Positions 1 through 12,556 of a DNA stretch of 64,000 bases are shown in pieces; positions within the stretch are counted from its first letter, which is position 1, and every line of letters begins with the position of its first letter. A program made the translations under genes and the position numbers. The stretch is taken from the NCBI RefSeq assembly GCF_002102265.1, contig NZ_LQPG01000027.1, positions 53,850-117,849 on the forward strand, written 5' to 3'. The stretch is from Mycolicibacter longobardus. Lineage in GTDB: Bacteria > Actinomycetota > Actinomycetes > Mycobacteriales > Mycobacteriaceae. The notes under the pieces were generated by a model. That model had not been told where the DNA came from, ran no database searches, and was given only the letters and a program-made list of their open reading frames with translations.

Positions 1-408
1 CATGGTCTCGTCGTGCTGGTGTTCGTGGCTGAGGACCAGGCCGAACACGAAACCGTCTCCATCCGGCAGCGCACCGAGCTCGTCAAAGACCTTGGATCGT
101 ACTGTGGCACAATACTTCCGGGCCCGTTCAGGAGCCAACAGCGGCAGGTCGACGCGGCTGGCCCGCGGATGGGTGAAAGCGTCGTAAAGGCCTTCGACGT
201 CGGCGGGCAGCATCCCGGGCCGGGCCGGGTCTCCGCCGCGCAGCAGCCACAGCTCCTCCTGCTGACCGATATGGGCCAGATCCCACACCAGCGGGCTCAT
301 CAGCGGGTCGTACTGGCGGTGCAGCTCGGTGTCGTCGAAGTCGACCAGCGCCAGCGTGCGGTCCCGCGCCCGGGTCAGGTCACGAGCCAGCGCTTCGGGT
401 GTGGTCAT
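1..408 (-). CDS. egtB: EgtB, ergothioneine sulfoxide synthase (N-terminal part; gene runs off the window)
   Basis: EgtB is the non-heme iron enzyme that joins gamma-glutamylcysteine to hercynine with oxygen in ergothioneine synthesis. Only the first 136 residues are here. They form the DinB-like four-helix domain. The facial-triad histidines are visible as H46 (WDLAHIGQ) and H128/H132 (HEHQHDET). The ATG at 408 overlaps the egtA stop codon in an ATGA junction, so the two are translationally coupled, as in the known egtABCDE clusters. The catalytic FGE-sulfatase-like domain lies outside the window. Confidence 0.93.
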   Translation of the reverse strand, partial: MTTPEALARDLTRARDRTLALVDFDDTELHRQYDPLMSPLVWDLAHIGQQEELWLLRGGDPARPGMLPADVEGLYDAFTHPRASRVDLPLLAPERARKYCATVRSKVFDELGALPDGDGFVFGLVLSHEHQHDETM

Positions 409-1691
409 GACTGACTGCGCGCCATCCGGGCGACCGTCGCGGCGGCACCGGTGCGGGCCACCTCGTCGGTGACGTCATCGGCCGAGCAGCGGCCCCGTTC
501 GACCATCCCGACCAGCCGGTCCATCCCGGCGCGCAGCGACGCGGGCGCCCGGTCGGCCACCAACCCGACGCAGCTCCCGGCCGCGGCGTGCAGTCGCGGG
601 TCGGTCAGGCCGTTCCGCGCGGCGACGTCCCAGGCGGTCGCGACGGGTTCGACGGCTTCGGCGGCGCCGTCGGCGGCGGCCCGGTCGTCGAGCAGGGTCG
701 CCAAGGTGAACACCAGGGCCGGCCAGAGGGTGTCGTCGACGCTGTCGAGGTAGCGGATCTCCAGCCAGCCACGGGGGCGCACCGGCGGGAACAACGTGGT
801 CAGGTGGTAGTCGAGGTCGCCGATGCCGGCGCGGCGGCCACCGAGGCAGACCCGCCCGTCGGCCCAGTCGGCGAACGGCACGTAGCGGGTGACCGGGATG
901 GCCTCGGGGGTGTGCACCAGCATGACCGGCGCCTTCAGCGCGTACCGGGCCCAGTCCGTGGCAGGGTCGGCGCCGTCGAGGCCGAGGACGGGGCCGCAGC
1001 GCGCCGAGTCCAGCCGGCTCCACACCCGCTGCCGGGTGGAGCACCAGCCGGAGAACTCCCCGCCCAACAGCGGGGAGTTGGCGGCGATGGCGACCATCGT
1101 CGGTCCCAGCGCGTGGGCCAGCCGAACCCGGTCCGCCCAGCCGGAGCGCGCACCGGCGTCCAGGTTGAGCTGGATCGACGCCGTCGACGTCATCATTGCC
1201 GCCCCCGCCGAACCGGTGTGGCTGGCGGCGAAGAACTGCTCCATCGCGGCGTAGCGTTCGCCGGGGTTGATCCGCTCCGCCGGCCGCAACGGGTCCGCGC
1301 CCAGCTGTACCAGCCCCAGCCCGGCGTCGGAGAACGCCGTCCGCAGCACGGCCTGATCGGCGGCCATCGCCTCGATGGCGGCGACCGCGCCGTCCAGCGG
1401 CGGTCCGGACAGCTCCACCGCGCCGCCGGGTTCGACCGTGACGACGCTGCCGCCCGGCAACTCGGGCAGGGTCGCCAGCACGTCGCCGATCTCGGACCAG
1501 CCCGGCCGGCGCAACGGGTCGGACGGGTCGAAACAGTGCGCCTCGACCTCCAGGCCCGCCCGGCCGTGCGGGGCGTCGGTCAGGCAGCGCTCGGCGATGT
1601 AGTCGGCGGCGTCGGCGGCGCCGGAAAGTTCCGGGCCGCCGAGACAGGATTCATCGGCGCGGGACAGCTGCGCCGCCGCGCCCAACCCCAT
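405..1691 (-). CDS. egtA: EgtA, glutamate-cysteine ligase (first step of ergothioneine synthesis)
   Basis: The 428-residue protein matches the actinobacterial glutamate-cysteine ligase EgtA (also annotated gshA), which makes gamma-glutamylcysteine from Glu, Cys and ATP for ergothioneine. The GCS2-like core is recognisable from the glutamate-binding stretch [15 protein letters not shown] near residue 85 and the later RYVPFADW segment. The length is normal for the family. It lies directly upstream of egtB with an ATGA overlap. The first in-frame ATG at 1691 gives the full domain, with little room for a longer start. Confidence 0.93.
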   Translation of the reverse strand: MGLGAAAQLSRADESCLGGPELSGAADAADYIAERCLTDAPHGRAGLEVEAHCFDPSDPLRRPGWSEIGDVLATLPELPGGSVVTVEPGGAVELSGPPLDGAVAAIEAMAADQAVLRTAFSDAGLGLVQLGADPLRPAERINPGERYAAMEQFFAASHTGSAGAAMMTSTASIQLNLDAGARSGWADRVRLAHALGPTMVAIAANSPLLGGEFSGWCSTRQRVWSRLDSARCGPVLGLDGADPATDWARYALKAPVMLVHTPEAIPVTRYVPFADWADGRVCLGGRRAGIGDLDYHLTTLFPPVRPRGWLEIRYLDSVDDTLWPALVFTLATLLDDRAAADGAAEAVEPVATAWDVAARNGLTDPRLHAAAGSCVGLVADRAPASLRAGMDRLVGMVERGRCSADDVTDEVARTGAAATVARMARSQS

Positions 1692-1755
1692 ATCAGCCCC
1701 TCCGCCCGTCGATCTTCCCGACGCTACCGGAGTTGTCCGACAAGGTGCCCGCCGT

Positions 1756-2418
1756 TTACTGGCCCAGGGAGTTCTGCATCGCCCCGGCCAGCACGTTCAC
1801 CGCCGGGCCGGCGTTCCCGGACTGGCAGACCTTGGCCTGTAACAACACGTTCGCCCGTAGCCGGGTCTGGTTGAAACAGCGCCGGTCGGTGCCGGCCTCC
1901 TGCTTGGTCCAGGCGGCGTCGGCCCCCGCGGCCGGCACGCCGCCGAACGACCAGACCTGCGTGGCGCCGCTTTCCAGATGCATGGCGGTGGTGCGTCCCG
2001 AGCATCCGGCGGTGCGGTCGACGACGCGGTGGAAGGCCGCGGCAGCGGCGTCGTTGGTGGCGAACACCCCCACCGCCTGTTTGACGTAGTGAGCCTGGTC
2101 GTTGGCCGAGGTCTGGGTGACGGCGCTGTTGAAGGACGCCAGGTCGGGGTCGTTGTAGACCTCGGGCAGGCCGATGTCGGCCCAGTTGTTGCAGGCCGGA
2201 TCGTCGACCCAGAAGGCCTGGAACGGTGTGCCCGACACCGCTTCGAAGCCCATCGGGGCGCCGACGATGTTGCCGACCGACCCTTTCGGCAGCACCGCGT
2301 AGGACACCACGCCCGGATCCGAGGGCCGGGCCCCAGCAGTTGGAGCCACCGTAGCGACCGCGCCGTATAGGCCCAGTCCCACCAGCAGTGTTGCGGCCGC
2401 CCGCCGACCGTCAGCCAA
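1756..2418 (-). CDS. Secreted PknH-sensor-domain-like protein (Rv3705c-type)
   Basis: A hydrophobic signal-like segment ([22 protein letters not shown]) is followed by about 185 extracytoplasmic residues. These have spaced cysteines ([27 protein letters not shown]) and a pattern like the PknH C-terminal sensor family, two disulfides being expected. The position beside egtA agrees with Rv3705c of M. tuberculosis. The start is uncertain. TTG at 2418 gives an RR-type signal peptide and overlaps the catalase stop by 8 bases; an ATG at 2463 would add 15 residues inside the catalase gene. Ligand and function are unknown. Confidence 0.75.
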   Translation of the reverse strand: MADGRRAAATLLVGLGLYGAVATVAPTAGARPSDPGVVSYAVLPKGSVGNIVGAPMGFEAVSGTPFQAFWVDDPACNNWADIGLPEVYNDPDLASFNSAVTQTSANDQAHYVKQAVGVFATNDAAAAAFHRVVDRTAGCSGRTTAMHLESGATQVWSFGGVPAAGADAAWTKQEAGTDRRCFNQTRLRANVLLQAKVCQSGNAGPAVNVLAGAMQNSLGQ

Positions 2419-3859
2419 GGTTGGCCCGCACTCCGGCCTCCACCGCGCGGCCCAGATCCTCATCGACGTTGCGCCAGTACTCGAACACCCGAGACAGCAC
2501 CGGCTCCCTGACTCCCGCAGAGACGTGGCCAATAATGTTGGCGGCCAACCTCTTCCGCTGGTCATCGTCGAAGACGTCGCGGACCAGGGTGCCGGCCTGG
2601 CCGAAGTCGTCGTCGTCCTTGCGCAGGGCGTAGGCGGAACGCACCATGTCACCGTCTGAATGCCAGCGCACCTCTGCCGCACGGGCCGGGTCTGCCACCG
2701 GCCCCTCGATCGAGTTCGGCGCATACACCGGGTCACTGGCCAGGCGGAACCGCATGGCGCCGTCCTTGGAGTAAGCGTGCACGTCGGCCTTCGGCGCGTT
2801 GACCGGCAGCTGGTTGTAGTTGGTGCCGATCCGGGCGCGATGGGCGTCGGAATAGGAGAACCCGCGGGCCAGCAGCATCTTGTCCGGGCTCAATCCGGTG
2901 CCGGGCACCGTGTTGCTCGGCTCGAACGCCGCCTGCTCGATCTGGGCGTGATAGTCGGTGACGTTGCGGTCCAACGTAAAACGCCCGACATCGATCAGCG
3001 GATAGTCGGAGTGCGGCCACACCTTGGTGAGGTCGAACGGGTTGAGCCGGTAGGTCTTGGCGTCCTCGAACGGCATGATCTGCACCTTCACCGCCCAGCT
3101 CGGATACTCGCCGCGCTCGATCGCCTGGTACAGGTCGCGCTGGTGATAGTCGCCGTCGGCGCCGGCCAGACGGTCACCCTCGGCCTGGTCCAGGTACTCG
3201 ACACCCTGGTCGCTGATGAAGTGGTACTTGACCCAGAAGATCTCGCCGGCGGCGTTGCTCCAGCTGTAGGTGTGACTGCCGTAGCCGTTCATGTGCCGCC
3301 AGGACTTCGGCAGGCCCCGGTCCCCCATCAGGTAGGTCACCTGGTGCGCCGACTCCGGGCTGAGCGACCAGAAGTCCCACTGCATGTGGTGGTCACGCAG
3401 ATTGCTTGCAACCAGGCGCTTTTGGGAACGGATGAAGTGCTGGAACTTCATCGGGTCGCGGAGGAAGAAGACCGGGGTGTTGTTGCCGACGATGTCGAAG
3501 TTGCCGTCGGTGGTGTAGAACTTGAGCGCGAATCCGCGTACGTCGCGCCAGGTGTCCGGGCTGCCGCGTTCGCCGGCGACCGTCGAGAACCGGGCCAGCA
3601 TCTCAGTCTTGGTGCCCGGCTGGAACACCGCCGCCCTGGTATAGGCGCTGACGTCCTCGGTGATCTCGAGGTGCCCGAATGCCCCGCCGCCCTTGGCATG
3701 CGGCTGACGTTCGGGGGTGCGTTCCCGGTTGAACATCGCCATCTGCTCGATCAGGTAGTGGTCCTGCAGCAGGATGGGGCCGTCCGGGCCGACCGTCAGC
3801 GACTCGCTGTCGCTCGGCGCCGGCGCGCCGGCCTCGGTGGTGGTGTAGTGCTGGGTCAT
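2411..3859 (-). CDS. katA: Monofunctional heme catalase (clade 3, small subunit)
   Basis: The protein has 482 residues, the size of small-subunit catalases that split hydrogen peroxide. The distal His is H54 ([13 protein letters not shown]), the catalytic Asn is about N126 ([13 protein letters not shown]), and the proximal heme ligand is Y337 ([15 protein letters not shown]). The ATG at 3859 is chosen because AGGAGG and GGGAG lie just upstream; an upstream ATG at 3883 is also in frame but has no comparable site. M. tuberculosis has KatG but no such gene here, so this is an accessory gene of this lineage. It overlaps the next gene by 8 bases and may be cotranscribed with it. Confidence 0.95.
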   Translation of the reverse strand: MTQHYTTTEAGAPAPSDSESLTVGPDGPILLQDHYLIEQMAMFNRERTPERQPHAKGGGAFGHLEITEDVSAYTRAAVFQPGTKTEMLARFSTVAGERGSPDTWRDVRGFALKFYTTDGNFDIVGNNTPVFFLRDPMKFQHFIRSQKRLVASNLRDHHMQWDFWSLSPESAHQVTYLMGDRGLPKSWRHMNGYGSHTYSWSNAAGEIFWVKYHFISDQGVEYLDQAEGDRLAGADGDYHQRDLYQAIERGEYPSWAVKVQIMPFEDAKTYRLNPFDLTKVWPHSDYPLIDVGRFTLDRNVTDYHAQIEQAAFEPSNTVPGTGLSPDKMLLARGFSYSDAHRARIGTNYNQLPVNAPKADVHAYSKDGAMRFRLASDPVYAPNSIEGPVADPARAAEVRWHSDGDMVRSAYALRKDDDDFGQAGTLVRDVFDDDQRKRLAANIIGHVSAGVREPVLSRVFEYWRNVDEDLGRAVEAGVRANLG

Positions 3860-3972
3860 CTCCCTGCCTCCTCTTGTGCTCAAGTCTTTTGGCTCAAGGT
3901 GTTTGGCTCAAAGCGTTGGACTCTCAGCGCCGCCGATCTGGCGGTTTCCCATGCCCCCGAGGCCTCGCCCGG

Positions 3973-4329
3973 TCAGCGGTGCGGCGGGGCCGACGGCTGG
4001 GGTGGCGGCGGGCCCCCGGGTCCACCGGGACCGTTGCCCGGGCCGGCAGGCCGGAAACCGGGCCAGCCCCATTCATCGCCCGGGCCTGCGGGACCGAAGC
4101 CTGGGCCCATCGGCGGGCCGTGATGCATCATGCACGGCCCATGGCGGTGATGGTGCCCGCGGAAGCCACCATCGCTGAGGTAGGCACCGGTGCCGAAGAT
4201 CACCGCGGCGATGAAGACCGTTCCAGCGACGATCACCACCCATGCCGCGGCTTGGTAGAGCCGGTTGGGTTTAGCCGGCGGCGATGGCGGAGGAGGCGGC
4301 GGTGGAGTGGGTGCTGGCGACTCGCTCAT
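3973..4329 (-). CDS. Pro/Gly/His-rich single-pass membrane protein (Rv3705A-type)
   Basis: This 118-residue protein starts with a polyproline stretch, then one membrane helix (WVVIVAGTVFIAAVIFGTG, residues 30-48). The tail is rich in Gly, Pro and His and carries GHHHRHGPCMMHHGPP. It is a clear paralog of the protein at 4411-4734 in domain order and helix sequence. The pair sits where M. tuberculosis has the proline-rich genes Rv3705A and Rv3706c. The His/Met/Cys cluster could bind metal, which is inference. No enzymatic domain is visible. Confidence 0.75.
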   Translation of the reverse strand: MSESPAPTPPPPPPPSPPAKPNRLYQAAAWVVIVAGTVFIAAVIFGTGAYLSDGGFRGHHHRHGPCMMHHGPPMGPGFGPAGPGDEWGWPGFRPAGPGNGPGGPGGPPPPQPSAPPHR

Positions 4330-4356
4330 ACCGATCCATCATGCCCCAGAACGACG

Positions 4357-4390
4357 CCGGCCGCCGCCCTTCGGGAGGGGCGGCGGCCGG
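4357..4390 (-). terminator. Strong hairpin between the two His-rich genes
   Basis: A perfect 13-bp inverted repeat (4357-4369 with 4378-4390, arms CCGGCCGCCGCCC and its complement) encloses an 8-base loop. It lies 21 bases past the stop of the 4411-4734 gene and 28 bases before the start of its paralog. There is no U tract, as is common for mycobacterial terminators. It may terminate or attenuate readthrough between the two paralogs. Confidence 0.5.
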
Positions 4391-4410
4391 GTGTTCGTGG
4401 CCGGACCGGG

Positions 4411-4734
4411 TTACCGGCCGGGCGTGGGTGCCGGGGACTGGGTGCCGGGCGGCGGCAGCTCACCGGGTCCCGGACGGTCCGGACCGGGCCCCATCGGCCC
4501 CGGGCCGCGGTGGGGGCCCTTGTGGAACATCGCGTGGTGGCCGTGATGTCCGTGGCAGTGGTGCCCGCGCGGACCGCCGTTGCTGGCCCAGACTCCGGCG
4601 AAGAAGATCGACAACACGATGAAGACGATCCCCGCGACGGTCACGACCCAGGCGGCAAGCCGGTAGAGCCAGTAGGGCTTGGGCTCACCCGGCGGTACGG
4701 GTGGGGTGGCTGTGGTTCCGGGAGTTTCGCTCAT
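4411..4734 (-). CDS. His/Pro-rich single-pass membrane protein (Rv3706c-type)
   Basis: A paralog of the downstream neighbour. After about 25 polar, Pro-rich residues comes one membrane helix (WVVTVAGIVFIVLSIFFAGVW). A striking histidine cluster follows (GHHCHGHHGHHAMFHKGPH), then a Gly/Pro-rich tail. The ATG at 4734 gives MSETPG, matching the MSES start of the paralog; an in-frame ATG at 4743 is the alternative. Two membrane proteins sharing a His-rich extracytoplasmic or cytoplasmic tail suggest metal binding or buffering, but this is not shown. Confidence 0.75.
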   Translation of the reverse strand: MSETPGTTATPPVPPGEPKPYWLYRLAAWVVTVAGIVFIVLSIFFAGVWASNGGPRGHHCHGHHGHHAMFHKGPHRGPGPMGPGPDRPGPGELPPPGTQSPAPTPGR

Positions 4735-4961
4735 GGTTGGCATCTTGCCGGGGCGAACACCCGCTACCGCTAGGTCTTGGCTATGCGCCAGCTATGAGCC
4801 GACGGCCCCACGTCGCACCGAAGAGGCGTCCCAAGGGGCTCCTTCCTATAGAAGAAGTCAGAAGAACCAGGGAAAACCCTGTATCGCTGCCGTGCTTTTC
4901 CCTCCTATCGTCGGCGCTACTACCAGCCACCAGGGCGGGGACCGTAGGGGAAGGCACGAAG

Positions 4962-5693
4962 ATGCGGAATCTGGAGCGCATAGGCAGTCTCGGCATGCTG
5001 GCACTGGGACTGGGGGTCGGAGCGGCACTGGCGGCGACACCGATCGCTTCCGCCGCGCCATCCTCAACTGACGGCGGGGCCGGCGCCCTTGGCGTCGCCG
5101 GCGCGTTTGCCGCCGCAGGCATCGGCGATGCGGTTGCCACGGTGGGCACTGCGGCCGCCACAGGGCCGACTCTCCCCGACGACTTCGGCAGCTTGGCTAT
5201 CTCGGTCAGCGGGATGTCGTTGCTGTCCCTGGGCTCCGCGACTGCGAGCTCAAGCTTCGGCAACATCGCGATCGCCTACGGCGACAACTCCAACGCCAAC
5301 GCCATGAGCGGCTTCTTCAACTACGCCTCGGCCATGGGCGTGCAAAGCAACGCGATGGCCGGAGCCGGCGGATCCTTCAACTACGCCGCCGCTGCCGGCC
5401 ACTGGGCCAGCGCTAACGCGGGCTGGGGCAGCGGCAATGTGGCCACCGCGACCGGGGACCACGCCGTGGCCTACGCGGGCTCGGGGGTCGGAGACGCCGT
5501 CTACGACAGCGACTTCAACAACGCCACCGCCGAGGGCTACCAAGCCATCGCCTACGCCGGCTGGGACGGGAGCAGCAATAACGTGGCGAGCGCCATTGGG
5601 GACGGTGTCGTCGACTACGCACCGGAGGTCGTGCCCCCGAGCGCCGACGCGACCGACTTCTGGTCCGACCTGTGGAGCCTGTTCAGCAACTGA
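4962..5693 (+). CDS. Secreted Ala/Gly/Asn-rich repeat protein, YadA-head-like
   Basis: A 243-residue protein with a clear Sec signal peptide (hydrophobic residues 9-26, cleavage near ASAAP). Residues about 95-210 carry loosely repeated 13-16 residue units of the type AIAYGDNSNANAMSG, QSNAMAGAGGSFNYA and HWASANAGWGS. Alternating small residues with Asn/Gly turns are what trimeric-autotransporter (YadA) heads and other beta-rolls show. No anchor domain is visible and the C-terminus is acidic and aromatic (DFWSDLWSLFSN). The ATG at 4962 is preceded by GGGGAAGG. The upstream in-frame extension to 4701 is rejected because it would bury the signal peptide. Function unknown. Confidence 0.75.
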   Translation: MRNLERIGSLGMLALGLGVGAALAATPIASAAPSSTDGGAGALGVAGAFAAAGIGDAVATVGTAAATGPTLPDDFGSLAISVSGMSLLSLGSATASSSFGNIAIAYGDNSNANAMSGFFNYASAMGVQSNAMAGAGGSFNYAAAAGHWASANAGWGSGNVATATGDHAVAYAGSGVGDAVYDSDFNNATAEGYQAIAYAGWDGSSNNVASAIGDGVVDYAPEVVPPSADATDFWSDLWSLFSN

Positions 5694-5949
5694 CCCTGCG
5701 GGAATCAGGCCTGCAACTAGGGCTTGAAGAGATTGACCGGCGACGTTGGCAACAAGTGTGGTGCGCTGAGACTACTGCGGAAGGAGGCAGGGGCAAGGGC
5801 AGAACGTGGGCGCTATGTTCCGTCAACTGGCTTGCCCGACGCGGCCGCGTCCCGGTGGCCACACCAACACCGCCACCACCGCGAGGTCGGCTCGTCAGGT
5901 TCCGCTTCTTGCAGGTAAATCGGTTGCTAGTCGATCTGTGACAAAATCG

Positions 5950-5988
5950 AGGTAGAAAACTACCTGTAATTCTATCTAGACTCCTAGA
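5950..5988 (+). promoter_or_regulatory. Two palindromes upstream of the toxin-antitoxin operon (probable autoregulatory operators)
   Basis: Two perfect inverted repeats lie directly before the antitoxin ATG at 5990: AGGTAGAAAACTACCT (5950-5965) and TCTAGACTCCTAGA (5975-5988). The segment is much richer in A+T than its surroundings. Phd/YefM antitoxins bind such repeats to repress their own operons, so these are the natural operator candidates. The rest of the 5694-5949 interval shows no convincing gene. Confidence 0.65.
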
Positions 5989-5989
5989 C

Positions 5990-6298
5990 ATGATGATCGA
6001 TCACCGTGACGTTGTTAGCGTCACCGAACTTGCGAACCGCAGCTCTCGGCTAGTTGCCGACGCCGCGCAGGGACGCGACGTCATCATCTCTAAAAACAAC
6101 CGTCTCACGGCCGTGCTTGTGGGTATCGACCGGTTGCAGGAACTGGAAGACCGTGAAGAGAACCTGGCGCTGTTGTCTCTGGCAGTGACTCGAATGGCAA
6201 CTGACAACGGCAACCGAACCGACTTGGACGACTTCATAGCAGAGCTGGGCCTTACCGACGATGTGGCCGCGATTGAGGGCGAGGACGAGGACGACTAA
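5990..6298 (+). CDS. Phd/YefM-family antitoxin
   Basis: This 102-residue protein starts with the Phd/YefM DNA-binding fold (VVSVTELANRSSRLVADAAQ, then a KNNRLTAVLV beta strand). It ends in a very acidic tail (EGEDEDD) of the sort that wraps the toxin. The toxin gene follows after six bases. Base composition is lower in G+C than neighbouring core genes, which fits horizontal acquisition. Starts at 5990 or 5993 (tandem ATG) cannot be separated. Confidence 0.85.
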   Translation: MMIDHRDVVSVTELANRSSRLVADAAQGRDVIISKNNRLTAVLVGIDRLQELEDREENLALLSLAVTRMATDNGNRTDLDDFIAELGLTDDVAAIEGEDEDD

Positions 6299-6304
6299 CC
6301 CGCC

Positions 6305-6667
6305 ATGGCCCGCGTCCAACTGACCGACGATGCGAAGGATGACATCCGAGGCCTCGATGGTTCAGTTAGAACTCGGGTCCTGAAGGACCTCAAGAAACTT
6401 GAAGTCTCCCCGTCTCAGCGCGGCGATCCCTTGGGCTCCCGGAACAGTGGGAACCTAACCGGGCTTCGAAAGTTGTACGTCGGCCCCAACAAGGGATATC
6501 GCGCAGTTTTCGCAGCTGAGGGCGACGACTTGGCCGTAGTGATGGTGGTAGCGGCGCGTGCCGACGCCGAGTGCTACGAGATGGCGGTAGCACGGCTAAC
6601 GCTGATGTCTGACCAAAACCAGCAGAGTGAGATGGTCGGCCTACTGAGGTCGATAATGGGCCACTGA
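6305..6667 (+). CDS. RelE/ParE-superfamily toxin
   Basis: A 120-residue protein with the RelE-like order of an N-terminal helix pair (LTDDAKDDIRGLDGSVRTRVLKDLKKLE) and strands containing RKLYVGPNKGYRAVFA and a VVMVVAARAD strand. RelE-type toxins cut mRNA on the ribosome, whereas ParE types inhibit gyrase; the sequence alone does not decide which. It is longer than a minimal RelE (about 85-95 residues) by a C-terminal helix (LTLMSDQNQQSEMVGLLRSIMGH). It is coupled to the antitoxin at 5990. Confidence 0.82.
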   Translation: MARVQLTDDAKDDIRGLDGSVRTRVLKDLKKLEVSPSQRGDPLGSRNSGNLTGLRKLYVGPNKGYRAVFAAEGDDLAVVMVVAARADAECYEMAVARLTLMSDQNQQSEMVGLLRSIMGH

Positions 6668-6764
6668 CTCCCTACGCAGCCCTGTGCATCCAGCTGTGCC
6701 GGGCGGGGATGACCCGGATCGGTGGTTGTTCCCCAGCGCCGCCTACGGTCACGGATGCCTGAAA

Positions 6765-7910
6765 TTAGCCCGCTGACCAGGGCTTGAACGGGTTCACCGC
6801 AAACTGGATCACCCGGTAGGGCGCCCGGTCGCGCGGTTGGGTGTTCCATTGGCTGACGAACACCCGCAGCTCGTCGAGGGTCGATCCCGGGGAGATGTAG
6901 CCGCCGTAGGGCTGGGCCAGCCGATTGTCGAACGGTGACGGCAAGGTCTCGGCGGGCACCGGCCAGTCCGGCCACTCGGCGTGCTGCACCACCGTGGTCA
7001 CCGGGGCGGTCCCCAGTCCGGTCGGGTCGTAGGCCACCCGCACTTCCATGTTCCCGGTGGTGCCGTTGAAGTAGGACAGCACCGGCTTGCCGTCGACCTG
7101 GCGCAGGCTGAGCTCGCCGATCTGGTCGTTCCACAGCGGCGTGGGCTTGCGGCCCCAGCCTGCTCCGGCCGCCCAGCCCTGCCAGGCGGACCGGTCGGTG
7201 AACTTCTCCGGCGTGGCCCGGTAGAGCGTGACCGATGCGCTGCGGTCGAAGTTGTTGGCCACCAAGTACACCCAGCCCGTGGCCGAGTCCGGCGTCGGGA
7301 TCGGATCGTAGTAGCCGCTGATCTGAGACTGGCCGAAATCCTGGTAGGAGGCCGCCCGCACCGATCCCGGCACCGTCTGCCAACCCGGCTGCGCCGGATC
7401 GGCTTTCACCAGACGCGACGTCTGCGGCACCAACATCTTGGTGGTGGTCACCATCAGATAGTTGGTCCGATTGATCGACACGATTCCGGCCGGCAACTGT
7501 GAACACCCGGACGGCGACGGATCGGCCAGCAACGGCCTGTCCACCCCGATCACGCCGGTGTAGCGCACCCCGTCGGGGTCGTCGACCGAGTCCGGGTCCA
7601 GACGCAGCGCGATCGGCGAATACCAGCCGCCGTAGCCGACGCCTTGACCGGCGAAGCTGTCCCCGCAGATCTGCAGCGCCGCGCTGGGGAACTCCATGAA
7701 CTCGCACAGGTCGGTGGCGCCGATGCCGTAATCGCCGGTGGGCGTGCCGGTCCCGGCGCTGGGACCGATCCGGACCACTTGGCCCTCAGCCAGCGGCCAC
7801 AGCACCGGACGCGGGATTGGTGCGGGCGGCTCTGCGCTGGCAGACCACGGACCGATCGCGAGCGCCGCTACCGCTAAAGTCACCGCCACGGACCCCGCCG
7901 AGCGTGCCAT
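6765..7910 (-). CDS. Secreted DUF4185-type protein (Rv3707c-like)
   Basis: The roughly 381-residue protein has a signal peptide (SVAVTLAVAALAIGPWSASA) and a body resembling the DUF4185 beta-propeller-like family. Typical segments are GDSFAGQGVGYGGWYSPIAL, VYLVANNFDRSASVTLYRA and QPYGGYISPGSTL. Such folds resemble sialidase/glycosidase propellers, but no catalytic activity can be claimed. It lies just after asd on the same strand, as Rv3707c does after Rv3708c. ATG 7910 gives a clean signal peptide; a GTG at 7949 is an in-frame alternative. Confidence 0.75.
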   Translation of the reverse strand: MARSAGSVAVTLAVAALAIGPWSASAEPPAPIPRPVLWPLAEGQVVRIGPSAGTGTPTGDYGIGATDLCEFMEFPSAALQICGDSFAGQGVGYGGWYSPIALRLDPDSVDDPDGVRYTGVIGVDRPLLADPSPSGCSQLPAGIVSINRTNYLMVTTTKMLVPQTSRLVKADPAQPGWQTVPGSVRAASYQDFGQSQISGYYDPIPTPDSATGWVYLVANNFDRSASVTLYRATPEKFTDRSAWQGWAAGAGWGRKPTPLWNDQIGELSLRQVDGKPVLSYFNGTTGNMEVRVAYDPTGLGTAPVTTVVQHAEWPDWPVPAETLPSPFDNRLAQPYGGYISPGSTLDELRVFVSQWNTQPRDRAPYRVIQFAVNPFKPWSAG

Positions 7911-7972
7911 CAGCGCGAGATCTTCGGCGATTCTTCGCGCTGAGTACACGTTCGGCGGCCTGAAAGGTTGCG

Positions 7973-10278
<2,306 letters not shown>

Positions 10279-10415
10279 GGTCGTCCTTTCCGCCGATATG
10301 TCTGTTAGGGCCTCAATAGAACCTCAACAAGAATAGGGGAAGGCCTCCGCCCGTTCACTCTGCGTCCAGGGCTGCAACGTGCGAGTACGTCCCGCCCTGG
10401 CCGCAGAATCAACGT

Positions 10416-10514
10416 GTAGACTGATCCGCGTGCTGCGCGCGCTCCTGCTCGGACGCCGCGACGGGGTCTGACCAAGACCGGCTTCCCGTCGCGGGTTTCG
10501 CCGATGCGCCGGTC
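10416..10514 (+). promoter_or_regulatory. leuA leader: leucine attenuator with competing stems
   Basis: A -10-like TAGACT (10416-10421) precedes a GTG-started mini-ORF with four Leu codons (10430-10471). Two mutually exclusive pairings follow. CGACGGG (10459-10465, inside the leader ORF) can pair with CCCGTCG (10485-10491). Alternatively GACCGGC (10476-10482) pairs with GCCGGTC (10508-10514), stacked on an inner CCCG-TCG-CGGG hairpin (10485-10495). This is the architecture of a ribosome-mediated amino-acid attenuator. Such leucine leaders are known upstream of leuA in other actinobacteria. There is no U tract after the last stem. Confidence 0.7.
10430..10471 (+). CDS. leuA leader peptide (13 aa, Leu-rich)
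   Basis: The mini-ORF reads MLRALLLGRRDGV and stops at TGA 10469-10471. Four of 13 codons are Leu (CTG, CTC, CTG, CTC), three of them consecutive. Its 3' end overlaps the first arm of the alternative stems, so a ribosome stalled at the Leu codons would change folding. The -10-like hexamer ends nine bases before the GTG, so the transcript may be nearly leaderless. Confidence 0.65.
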   Translation: MLRALLLGRRDGV

Positions 10515-10547
10515 TGAGTCCCTTTGACAAGTCCTGTCAAGCCCTGA

Positions 10548-12374
<1,827 letters not shown>

Positions 12375-12440
12375 GACCGGTTCCGCTCGCAACGTCCGCC
12401 CCACGGGTAACCAGGGGTTGGTATGTGTGTTGCGCCCGCG

Positions 12441-12524
12441 TATGAGCGACAACCGACGTTATGTCAGATCGAGCGCCGGGAGCTCCCCCCGATTTACTTG
12501 ACATAACGTCGGTTGTCGCTCATA
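12441..12524. repeat. 26-bp perfect inverted repeat between leuA and the exonuclease gene
   Basis: Arms 12441-12466 and 12499-12524 are exact reverse complements (26 bp, starting TATGAGCGACAACCGACGTT) around a 32-base spacer. It sits between two convergent genes, 66 bases after leuA and 32 bases from the stop of the minus-strand gene. The arm core GCGACAACCG recurs in the palindrome at 59770, and ACCGACGTT recurs in those at 20083 and 41192. It may be a bidirectional terminator or a small palindromic repeat unit. Confidence 0.85.
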
Positions 12525-12556
12525 GGTGGGCAAATCCCATGCCCCCGTAGGTGCGG

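Noticed and set aside
588..1874. A 428-codon plus-strand frame opposite egtA
   Set aside because: It is a GC-driven antisense shadow with Arg/Gly/Pro-rich, low-complexity translation; egtA on the other strand has full family support.
4701..4961. N-terminal extension of the secreted repeat protein
   Set aside because: It would place 87 residues before a perfect signal peptide; ATG 4962 has a ribosome binding site.
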